Source: Shinella zoogloeoides (GTDB lineage Bacteria > Pseudomonadota > Alphaproteobacteria > Rhizobiales > Rhizobiaceae). Taken from it: DNA of 64,000 nucleotides. This document shows, in pieces, positions 17,567 through 24,903 of this stretch; position 1 is the stretch's first letter, and each line of letters starts with the position of its first letter. The notes under the pieces are model-generated. The model did no database searches. It worked only from the letters and a program-made list of their open reading frames with translations, and was not told the origin of the DNA. The translations under genes and the position numbers were made by a program. The stretch spans positions 1,116,001 to 1,180,000 of the forward strand of contig NZ_CP131131.1 in the NCBI RefSeq assembly GCF_033705735.1, read 5' to 3'.

Positions 17567-18393
17567 CACGGCCTCCCCGAACGCTCATGCGGCCCATCCG
17601 GCAGGAGCGTGCGGCCCCAGGCCCGTATGCGCCGCGCCGCCCGCCAGCCGGTCGCGACAAGCCTGTCGGAAGGCGGTGAGACGGGGAGCTCGCCACCCTC
17701 GATCAGGTCGATCAGCCTTTCCGGTGTCAGATCGCTCGTCACGATGATGCGGGAGAGCGCAAAGAGATTTTCCGTACTGCTGCTCAGCGCATGACGTACG
17801 CGGCAAGCGGCAAGATAGCCGATTTCCTCCGCAAGCCGTCGTGTCACCGGCGCGGCGTAGCCGTGCGGATAGGCAAAGCTCTTCACTGCCCGGCCGAGCC
17901 CGTCCTCGAGGGCATGCTTGCTGTCCGCCATCTCGCGGCGCGCGCGGGCACGGCTTAACGTATCCAGTTCCGGGTGGCTGACCGTATGCGCCCCGATTTC
18001 GACGCCCGCCTCCTGAAGGTCACGGAGCACCCTCCAGTCCAGCATGGGCCGGGCGCCCTCGCCCAGCGGCGCAAGCCAGCGAGCGGTCGCCCCGACGAGA
18101 CCGGAGACGACGAAGAGGGTCGCGGGAAAGCCGCGCGCCGTGAGAACAGGCATGGCGCCTTCGGCAAAATCCGCAAGGCCGTCATCGAAGGTGATGACAC
18201 AACTCCGCTGCGGCAGGGAAAGACCGCCACGCCGTCTCATCGCGAGTTCCTGCACCGTCATCGGACGATAACCCCTCGCAGAGAGAGCCCGAAGCTGGCC
18301 GTCGAATTCGCGCGGGGTCACCAGCCAGCGGCGATAGGCCGGTGCGCAGTCCGTCGCGACGCTATGATAGACCAATATGGGAACCGGTCGCAT
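17566..18393 (-). CDS. Polysaccharide deacetylase (NodB homology, CE4)
   Basis: A 275-residue carbohydrate esterase family 4 protein, predicted to remove N- or O-acetyl groups from a glycan using a divalent metal. The NodB motifs are present: TFDDG with D70/D71, the metal-binding H136 and H140 in GAHTVSH, and FAYPHGY as the third motif. No signal peptide is evident, so it may act on a lipid-linked intermediate at the cytoplasmic face or be exported without a classical signal. The start ATG at 18393 follows the upstream glycosyltransferase stop by a single base, and its stop overlaps the Sel1 start, so it belongs to one tightly coupled operon. Confidence 0.88.
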   Translation of the reverse strand: MRPVPILVYHSVATDCAPAYRRWLVTPREFDGQLRALSARGYRPMTVQELAMRRRGGLSLPQRSCVITFDDGLADFAEGAMPVLTARGFPATLFVVSGLVGATARWLAPLGEGARPMLDWRVLRDLQEAGVEIGAHTVSHPELDTLSRARARREMADSKHALEDGLGRAVKSFAYPHGYAAPVTRRLAEEIGYLAACRVRHALSSSTENLFALSRIIVTSDLTPERLIDLIEGGELPVSPPSDRLVATGWRAARRIRAWGRTLLPDGPHERSGRP

Positions 18394-18394
18394 G

Positions 18395-19609
18395 TCACGC
18401 CTTCCTCTCCACCGCCCGGCCGCTTGCAAGCGCCCGCAGATAACCCGGCACACCGGCAAGGATGCCGAGCCGCTCCATCCAGACGAGCCGGCGGGGATAA
18501 TCGGGCGGCAGGCGGTTCGTCTTTTCCGAGGTCGGCCCGACCATATGGCGTAGCCCGGCAGGGAAGGCAGCCATCAATCGCAGCGCCCGGCGCGGTTCGT
18601 CCAGGACGATTTTCGTGAGATAGGCGCCCAGCCCCATGCCGTAGCAATAGGCCTGTCGGCGCATGCCCTCCTCGCCGCGGCGATGATAATGCCAGACGAT
18701 ACCCTGGGGCTGGTAGACAAGACGAAAACCGGCACTGACGACAGAGAAGAAGGCGGCAAGATCGTCGCCGCCGCGCGCCAGCGTACCTGCCCCGAGCGCA
18801 TCGTCGAAACCGCCGATGGCCCGTAGCGCATTCGCGCGGAAACCCATGTTCGCACCCGAACCGAACTGGCCGGCGGTGAAGGGAAAGAGCACGCCGTCGG
18901 GCCGGTTTGCATCGAGATCGTAGACACGGCGCTGCAACCCTTTGCCGAAACCGCCGTGGCGCTCGGTCCAGAACTGTGCGCGGGTCTCCAGTTCGGCCGG
19001 CAGAATGAGGCCCGTCACGCAGCCGACCGCCTCGTCCTCCTCCATCGGCGCCGCCATGGCGGCCAACCAGTGCCGGTCGAGGACCACGTCATCGTCCGTG
19101 AAGAGCACGATATCCGCCGTGACATGCCGCATGCCGGCATTGTGGGCACGGCCAAGCCCTGCCACGGGCTCGAGCACGTAGCGGACCCGGTCGCTCCAGC
19201 GTGCCGCGAGCATCCGCGCGGTGGCGGCGGAAACTGGCGCATTGTCGACGACAATCACCTCGTCCGGCACCCGCGTCTGGTCGAAAAGCGACACGAGACA
19301 CCGTTCGAGGCTCTCCGCGCGTTCGCGGGTCGCAATCACCACCGATACCCGCTCCCTCGGGCCTTGCGAGGGCTCCCCGGCGCTCGGCAAGGGATGCACG
19401 GAACCCATCGCCTCCAGCAGATCCGACGCTTCGATCACCGGCCCCGGATGTTCCATTTCGAGAATTGCGAGCGGCCGCACGCCGCAGCGCAAGAGGCAGA
19501 ATATCCCGCCATAGGGGACGTTTCCCGGCCGCCTGAGGTCGATTGCCGGAAGCGGACGCTCAACATCGACGCTGACGATTTTTACCGGATGGAACATGTC
19601 GGCTTTCAT
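18395..19609 (-). CDS. Family 2 glycosyltransferase
   Basis: A 404-residue GT-A fold enzyme. After a ~95-residue N-terminal extension not typical of the family (MKADMFHPVKIVSVDVERPL...), the catalytic domain begins with VSVVIATRERAESLERCL, has AGLGRAHNAGMR, the metal-binding LFTDDDVVL, and an acidic catalytic region around ARGGDDLAAFF. It should transfer a sugar from a nucleotide donor during repeat-unit assembly. The start at 19609 overlaps the preceding glycosyltransferase stop by four bases (ATGA). Donor and acceptor are not predictable. Confidence 0.88.
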   Translation of the reverse strand: MKADMFHPVKIVSVDVERPLPAIDLRRPGNVPYGGIFCLLRCGVRPLAILEMEHPGPVIEASDLLEAMGSVHPLPSAGEPSQGPRERVSVVIATRERAESLERCLVSLFDQTRVPDEVIVVDNAPVSAATARMLAARWSDRVRYVLEPVAGLGRAHNAGMRHVTADIVLFTDDDVVLDRHWLAAMAAPMEEDEAVGCVTGLILPAELETRAQFWTERHGGFGKGLQRRVYDLDANRPDGVLFPFTAGQFGSGANMGFRANALRAIGGFDDALGAGTLARGGDDLAAFFSVVSAGFRLVYQPQGIVWHYHRRGEEGMRRQAYCYGMGLGAYLTKIVLDEPRRALRLMAAFPAGLRHMVGPTSEKTNRLPPDYPRRLVWMERLGILAGVPGYLRALASGRAVERKA

Positions 19610-20556
19610 ATCCGTCCTCCCGCCGGGAAAAGACCGGCCAGGGAAAACCGCGCCGAAAGATAGCCGGCCGCCGTGAAACCCAGCCCTGCCACGATGCCGG
19701 CTGCCCGCAAGAGGCCGGACGGATCGCGCCGGATCACCGTATCGGCAAGGCCGCGTGCAAAGCCGCCCGGCAAGGTGCGGGTCACATAGGCGCCTTCCGC
19801 CGCAAGGCCGTCTCGCGCGCCGACACTCGCCGCCACCGCCCTCTTCGAGCGGCCCTCGGCAAGGCATCGCCGGCGAAAATAGCCCCAGCGAGCCCGAACG
19901 CCAGCCACCTGATGACGCACGATCGCCTCGGGATCGTAAAGGATCACACCATCGGGGAACGTCTGCCGTGCGCGGATGCTGAGTTCCGTCTCCTCGCAGC
20001 CGGCAGCATCCTGCCCGGTGCGGCCGATGCCTTCGCGAAATTCGCCAACGGCATCGAAAACCATCCGGCGGAAGGACATGTTACAGCCGATCGGGTTCCG
20101 GATGGGATGCAGCCCCTCGGGCAGCCCCCGGTAACTGCACCCCACGACCCATTGGAACTCTTCGGGGAACCAGCGGGGGCGCCCTTCTTCCCAGAGCGGG
20201 ACGACCTTTCCGCCGACACCGAGCACCGCCGGATCGTCGTAATGGCGCTCCATGCGGCCGAGCCAATCGGGCTCCGCCAGGGCATCATCGTCGAGAAAGG
20301 CGACGAGCTCCTGCCCTGCCGCGGCCCGAATGCCGGTGTTGCGGGCGCCCGAAAGCCCCCGCGCCGCGGCATTGGCAATGACCTCGGCCGCCGGGAAGGC
20401 GGCCCGAGTTTCTTCCAGCAGCCTTTCATTGTGGTCGATGACCACAATCATCCGGTCCGGTCGTCGTGTCTGACTGAGGACGGAGCGGATGGCGCCGGCG
20501 AGCTGCACACGGCGCTCGTCGGCATAGGCGCAAATGACGACAGCGATCGAGCCCAT
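19606..20556 (-). CDS. Family 2 glycosyltransferase with C-terminal hydrophobic region
   Basis: A 316-residue GT2 protein. Motifs: VVICAYADERRVQL at the nucleotide-binding start, GLSGARNTGIRAA, FLDDDALAEPDWL for metal binding, and GCEETELSIRARQTF as the ED-type catalytic region. The last ~60 residues (GLLRAAGIVAGLGFTAAGYL) are hydrophobic, suggesting membrane association. The layout resembles glucuronosyltransferases acting on polyprenyl-phosphate glucose, but that substrate is a guess. It starts six bases after the gene at 20563 ends and overlaps the next gene by four bases. Confidence 0.87.
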   Translation of the reverse strand: MGSIAVVICAYADERRVQLAGAIRSVLSQTRRPDRMIVVIDHNERLLEETRAAFPAAEVIANAAARGLSGARNTGIRAAAGQELVAFLDDDALAEPDWLGRMERHYDDPAVLGVGGKVVPLWEEGRPRWFPEEFQWVVGCSYRGLPEGLHPIRNPIGCNMSFRRMVFDAVGEFREGIGRTGQDAAGCEETELSIRARQTFPDGVILYDPEAIVRHQVAGVRARWGYFRRRCLAEGRSKRAVAASVGARDGLAAEGAYVTRTLPGGFARGLADTVIRRDPSGLLRAAGIVAGLGFTAAGYLSARFSLAGLFPAGGRI

Positions 20557-20562
20557 GGCCGG

Positions 20563-21354
20563 TCATCCCGTCAGAGAAGACCGGTTCCTGAGAGGGACGG
20601 CCACCGGCGCAGGGCGGGCCAATCCCAGGCGGGCAATGGTCTTGAGCACCCGCCAGCCATCGGGGAAGGTGCGCAGATTGCTGACCCCGTGGACGCGCGG
20701 ATATTCGCGGCTGGGCAGCTCGGCAACGGCCAGCCCCGCCTGAAGCGCGCGAATGTTCATGTGCGTCTCGATCTCGAAACCGGTGGCGCCTTCCACCCGC
20801 AGATGAGGCAACACGTCACGCCAGAAGGCGTTGTAGCCGTAGCAAAGATCGCTGAACCGGCCACCGAAGCGAAGGCGTACCAGTTGCAGGAGGCCCCAGT
20901 TGCCGATCCGGCGATACCATTCCATGTCGCGGGTGTCGCCCCCTTGCAGGAAGCGCGATCCCTTGACGAAATCCGCCCCCGCGAGAAGCGCGCCGACAAA
21001 GCCCGCCATTTCGGCGGGATCGGCCGAGCCATCGGCGTCGAGCGTGATGAGGATGTCTCCCCGTGCCGCTGCGAAGCCGGCGGCCAGCGCCGCGCCCTTG
21101 CCCAGGCGGGGTTGCTCGATCACGACGATGCCCGGCATCAGCCCGAGCGCCACATCGATGGTGCCGTCGGCGGAATTGCCGTCGACAAGAATGACTTCAT
21201 CGACCCAGCCCGGGATGCGGGGAAGGACATGGGGGAGGTTTTTGGCCTCGTTGACGGTCGGCACGATAACGCTGACGCGAGGCACTGATATGGCGCCGAG
21301 CGGCTTTGCCGGGCGCACTGATCTTCTCAAAGCGGAATGGACCGGATCACTCAT
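20563..21354 (-). CDS. Family 2 glycosyltransferase (polyprenyl-phosphate sugar synthase-like)
   Basis: A 263-residue GT2 enzyme of the dolichol/undecaprenyl-phosphate mannosyl- or glucosyltransferase type. It has VSVIVPTVNEAKNLPHVLPR, DEVILVDGNSADGT, GKGAALAAGFAAARGDI and TLDADGSADP (DAD motif). Such enzymes load a single sugar onto a polyprenyl phosphate, which could serve the GT-C-like membrane protein at 27278. It lacks the two C-terminal membrane helices of ArnC/GtrB forms. It is the first gene of the leftward polysaccharide operon; the 222-base space before it is shared with a small rightward gene and presumably holds the promoter. Confidence 0.88.
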   Translation of the reverse strand: MSDPVHSALRRSVRPAKPLGAISVPRVSVIVPTVNEAKNLPHVLPRIPGWVDEVILVDGNSADGTIDVALGLMPGIVVIEQPRLGKGAALAAGFAAARGDILITLDADGSADPAEMAGFVGALLAGADFVKGSRFLQGGDTRDMEWYRRIGNWGLLQLVRLRFGGRFSDLCYGYNAFWRDVLPHLRVEGATGFEIETHMNIRALQAGLAVAELPSREYPRVHGVSNLRTFPDGWRVLKTIARLGLARPAPVAVPLRNRSSLTG

Positions 21355-21576
21355 GGGACTCCAAGCTCCTATCCGAACCGGACAAAGAAAGGGCGCACCT
21401 TTCCATCGCCTAGCTCGACACTGGAAGTGAATGGTTTGAATTTTCCGCTGTATGACGCTTTTATTACAGAATTCACATATTGTAAACTATTCCTTTCTTG
21501 CGCATGAAAGGGGCGTATCTTCCGATGGGAAAGAGAGCCAGTATGGGTTCCCTTTCCGGATATCCGCGAGGTTCGC

Positions 21577-21855
21577 TTGCAGCCGAAACACCGCACCGCA
21601 AAGCGCCCGTCCGCCGATGAGCAGGTGAAGACGTGGATGAGCCTGATGGCAGAATGGGACGCGCTTTCCAGGGAGCTGGAAGCCGCGCGAACGGTCAAGA
21701 TCGGCCGCGCCGAAGCGGCTGTTCTCGCCCGCATGCAGACGGTGAAGGAGCGGATCGATGCCTTTCTCGGAAGAGCCGCCCAAGAACGCCGCCCCGTAAA
21801 GGGGCCCATCGTCATGGGAACGTTCACCCCGTCCTCAGGAGAGGAAATCGACTAG
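21577..21855 (+). CDS. Small charged helical protein, unknown function
   Basis: A 92-residue protein that is strongly charged and predicted helical, probably a coiled coil in the middle (WDALSRELEAARTVKIGRAE, MQTVKERIDAFL). There is no signal peptide or membrane segment. Codon choice matches real genes here. The only start is a TTG with GAGG five bases upstream; no ATG or GTG is available after the in-frame stop. It lies between the two polysaccharide operons and converges on the POTRA gene with a 21-base overlap. I do not recognise a family; a role in the locus is only suggested by position. Confidence 0.6.
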   Translation: MQPKHRTAKRPSADEQVKTWMSLMAEWDALSRELEAARTVKIGRAEAAVLARMQTVKERIDAFLGRAAQERRPVKGPIVMGTFTPSSGEEID

Positions 21856-22842
21856 CCGCGGAACGACGGTGACCGCGAATGTCAGAGCGCAGGCCCCTGC
21901 CACCCAGACCAGCGGCCGCAGGCGTTTACGGGAGACGCCGGCCTGCCCGGCCAGTTGCGTTGCGGCCAATGCGGCAAGGGCGGCAAGACCACTGACCAGC
22001 GCCGGCCATCCCGTATTCGCCAGCACCGAGAGATCGGGAGGCGCCTCGTGCACCCGGACATCCATGCCGAGCCCGCCACCGCCATCATCCTTGAGGTCGA
22101 TCGAAAAATCCGACACGGTCTTCAACGCCGAAAGATTGAGACGCAGCTTTTCGAAAAGTGCCCGCTCATAGCGATCGCCGGGACGGAACGGCACGGCACG
22201 GCGAATATCCGCATCGTTCAGCCTGCGCAGCCCCCTGAAAACCACCTCGCCGAAGTGAAGTCGCGGTCCCGTATCCAGGTCGAGGACCGCAGCAGCCACT
22301 CCATCCGCGCCCCGTGTCCAGGTCAGTTCCCGCTGGCGAACCAAAGGAAAATCCTGTCGGCCAATCCGCTCGATGATGCGCCGGATGAGGGTTTCGGACG
22401 CTTCCGCCGTCGCCGCACGCCCGACGAAATCCCGCACCGTTTCCGCCAGATCGCTGACGATCTCGGGGCCGAAATCCGATCGGCGCACGCCCTTCAGTTC
22501 GATGGAGCCGACCGAATAGAGTCTTCCGGGAAGGGGCTTGAGGACGACCTGTCCGTCCTCATGTGCGGCGTTGATATCCGCGTCGAGATAGCCGAGATTC
22601 ACCATGAGTATCCGCAGCCGCGCCATTTCGAGCCGCACGGCCTCGTCTTCCTCAGCGGGCGAGGCCACACTCTCGAGAACGGTCGGCAACTGAAAAGCGA
22701 GATGGAGCGCCGTGGCGACACCGGGCGCCGTTAGCCCCTCGGTTTCCAGCCGCGCGGATGCGCCTGCCGCCGGCAGGCTAGACACTGCCCAGAAAGTAAC
22801 GGCCACCATCAAAGCTTTGGATTTCACGAAAGGATCGGACAT
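21835..22842 (-). CDS. POTRA-type protein with C-terminal membrane helices instead of a barrel
   Basis: A 335-residue exported protein. A signal peptide (to ~residue 30, ending AAGASA) is followed by two POTRA-like segments (~60-155 and ~155-255) with the spacing and motifs of TamA/BamA-type outer-membrane assembly proteins, such as LNYLDAD-like LGYLDADINAA, VGSIELKG, and FGEVVFRGLRRLND with FRPGDRYER. The expected ~350-residue beta-barrel is missing; instead two hydrophobic helices (~282-299 and ~311-327) end the protein. It is thus probably anchored in the inner membrane with POTRA domains in the periplasm. The ATG at 22842 has GGAGG six bases upstream and is preferred to the GTG at 22866. 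It is divergent from the rightward polysaccharide operon. Confidence 0.75.
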   Translation of the reverse strand: MSDPFVKSKALMVAVTFWAVSSLPAAGASARLETEGLTAPGVATALHLAFQLPTVLESVASPAEEDEAVRLEMARLRILMVNLGYLDADINAAHEDGQVVLKPLPGRLYSVGSIELKGVRRSDFGPEIVSDLAETVRDFVGRAATAEASETLIRRIIERIGRQDFPLVRQRELTWTRGADGVAAAVLDLDTGPRLHFGEVVFRGLRRLNDADIRRAVPFRPGDRYERALFEKLRLNLSALKTVSDFSIDLKDDGGGGLGMDVRVHEAPPDLSVLANTGWPALVSGLAALAALAATQLAGQAGVSRKRLRPLVWVAGACALTFAVTVVPRLVDFLS

Positions 22843-22994
22843 TTCCGGCCTCCGGGACCAACTCACAGCCAGTAAAACATAAATTCAGAGAAATGCACCC
22901 CGGGAACGGGTTAGCCCATTTATTTTATTCTTGGTTCGTCTTATGATCGCGCCGCTCATCGTGCCTGACCCAACCAGATTGTTGGAGAAGTTGC
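22843..22994. promoter_or_regulatory. Divergent promoter region within the polysaccharide locus
   Basis: 152 bases, AT-rich around 22875-22955, between the POTRA gene (minus) and the FemAB-like gene (plus). It should hold promoters for both directions. GGAG precedes the ATG at 22995. No specific operator is visible. Confidence 0.5.
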
Positions 22995-24071
22995 ATGATC
23001 CCCATCACAACAGTGCCGTGCTCAGGTTACACCGTCGAACCCGCTCCCATCTCGGACTCCAGCGAGCCGATCTGGCGGGATCTCTTCTGCCGCGACGGGA
23101 CGGCTCTGCCGAGTCAATCGCCGGAATGGGCAAGAGCCGTAACGGACGCCGGCGGTTTCCGCACCCTTCCACAGTTCTTCAAGTTCGATGACGGCAGCCG
23201 GGCAGTGCTTCCGCTTTTCGTCAAGGGAGCAGGCCGGCTGCGCTACGCCTGGTCGCCGCCGCCCGCCTGGGGCTTCGGCGGGGTCCTGAGCGATGGAGAA
23301 ATGACGCCAGCCAAGCTCTCAATCGTGCTGGAACAGCTGGAAACGCTGCCATCCCTCGGCTTCAAGATCAGACCCAATCCCCTGACTGCGGGACTCTGGG
23401 CCCAGGCGGCCCGGCCCGGCTGGAGCGCCATAGACCGTTGCGCCCATGTGATCGATCTGGCGGGCGGCTTTTTGGCCGTGCGGGGCCGTTTTCGTCCGAA
23501 CGCGGGCACCTATATCCGCCGCGCCCAGAAAAGCGGCGTGGAAATCGAGGTGGGCAACCACGAGGGCCTTATCGACGAGTTCCATCGCCTGCTTCAACTG
23601 TCCCTGGTGCGCTGGGCGCGCAAGCAACACGAGCCGGCGGTGCTGGCGCGCATGCGCGGGCTACGCCGCGACCCGAAGGCAAAATTCATCACCATGGCCT
23701 CGCAAATGGGTGATCGTTTCCGCCTCTATGTCGCGCGGCTCAATGGGCGGGCCGTTGCCGCCATCCTCGTTCTCATGGGGCAGCAGGCCCATTATACCCG
23801 CGGAGCGGTGGACGAAGCGCTCGCCGGCGAAAGCAGGGCCGCCTATCTGCTTCAGGCAACCGCAATCGAAGATGCCTGCCGGTTCGGCTGCACCCATTAT
23901 CACATGGGTGAAACCGGCAATTCCGCCTCGCTGGCCCAGTTCAAATCCCGGTTCGGCGCCGTTGCCGTTCCCTATTGCGAATATCGCTACGAAACACTTC
24001 CACTGGCCCGACTGGATGGCCTTGCCCGCCGGACCGTCAAGCGCATTCTGGGGTTCCGCGATGCACCCTGA
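22995..24071 (+). CDS. FemAB/CelD-like GNAT acyltransferase
   Basis: A 358-residue protein of the FemAB-like, double-GNAT group (Acetyltransf_6). The best marked part is the second half: GTYIRRAQKSGVEIEVG, LYVARLNGRAVAAILVLMGQ, and HYHMGETGNSASLAQFKSRFG, which is the typical C-terminal signature of CelD/FemAB-like proteins in polysaccharide loci. These proteins are thought to transfer acyl or aminoacyl groups to sugars or lipid-linked glycans; the donor is unknown. First gene of the rightward operon; its end overlaps the GH16 start by 11 bases. Confidence 0.82.
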   Translation: MIPITTVPCSGYTVEPAPISDSSEPIWRDLFCRDGTALPSQSPEWARAVTDAGGFRTLPQFFKFDDGSRAVLPLFVKGAGRLRYAWSPPPAWGFGGVLSDGEMTPAKLSIVLEQLETLPSLGFKIRPNPLTAGLWAQAARPGWSAIDRCAHVIDLAGGFLAVRGRFRPNAGTYIRRAQKSGVEIEVGNHEGLIDEFHRLLQLSLVRWARKQHEPAVLARMRGLRRDPKAKFITMASQMGDRFRLYVARLNGRAVAAILVLMGQQAHYTRGAVDEALAGESRAAYLLQATAIEDACRFGCTHYHMGETGNSASLAQFKSRFGAVAVPYCEYRYETLPLARLDGLARRTVKRILGFRDAP

Positions 24072-24903
24072 CCGAGTAGCTGCGTTTCTGGGATTTGCCA
24101 TACCGCTCTTCTTTCTCTCGTACCCTACTTTCGCCGCCGATCCCGCTCCGCTTTCCGCGGACGGACAGTGGCGCCTGATCTTTCAGGACGAGTTCGAGGC
24201 GGAGACCCTCGACGGCGGAAAATGGACGACCTGCTATTGGTGGAACAAGGATGGCTGCACCAATCTCGGCAACAGGGAGTTGCAATGGTACAGGCCTGAA
24301 AACGTTTCGCTTTCCGATGGAAAGCTCCATCTTACGGCGCGACGTAAGAAGGCAACGGGTATCGAGGGCCGCAAGTTCAGATATACGTCCGGCATGGTAA
24401 CGACGGGGCGCGACTATGCGGAATTGCCCCGTCCTTCTCGCATGCGCTTTCGCTACGGGCACGTCGAGGTTCGGGCCAAGGCGCCGGCGGGAAAGGGCTT
24501 CTGGTCCGCGATCTGGCTGCTTCCGGAAACGCGTGAATCCCGGCCGGAGATCGACCTCATGGAGGTGCTCGGCGATTCCGGCACCTCGCTGCGGATGCAC
24601 TATCACTACACCGACGACAAAGGGAAGGAACAGGACCCCGGCAAAACGGCCACCGTGGCAAACCTCACGCGGGACTGGCACGTCTACGGCCTGACCTGGG
24701 ACAAGGACAAGCTCGTCTGGTACCTCGACGGCCAAGAGGTATGGCGCTGGACCGACGCGGCTTCGATCGCCAGCGAGGACATGTATCTGCTGCTCAATCT
24801 CGCCGTGGGCGGCGAGTGGCCCGGCCCGCCGGGCAAGCGGACGAAATTCCCCTCCAGCTACCTCATCGACTACGTCCGCATCTGGCAACGGAGCGAGAAA
24901 TGA
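24061..24903 (+). CDS. Secreted GH16 endo-glycanase (ExoK-like)
   Basis: A 280-residue protein with an N-terminal signal peptide (hydrophobic stretch ending SYPTFAA) and one GH16 domain. The catalytic motif EIDLME has E163 as nucleophile, D165 and E168 as acid/base; GNRELQWY and GFWSAIWLLPE line the glycan cleft. GH16 enzymes cut beta-1,3/1,4-glucans or galactans; rhizobial ExoK and ExsH trim succinoglycan. Here it probably trims or releases the polymer made by this locus. The ATG at 24061 overlaps the end of the acyltransferase, and its TGA overlaps the next ATG, so translation is coupled both ways. Confidence 0.9.
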   Translation: MHPDRVAAFLGFAIPLFFLSYPTFAADPAPLSADGQWRLIFQDEFEAETLDGGKWTTCYWWNKDGCTNLGNRELQWYRPENVSLSDGKLHLTARRKKATGIEGRKFRYTSGMVTTGRDYAELPRPSRMRFRYGHVEVRAKAPAGKGFWSAIWLLPETRESRPEIDLMEVLGDSGTSLRMHYHYTDDKGKEQDPGKTATVANLTRDWHVYGLTWDKDKLVWYLDGQEVWRWTDAASIASEDMYLLLNLAVGGEWPGPPGKRTKFPSSYLIDYVRIWQRSEK

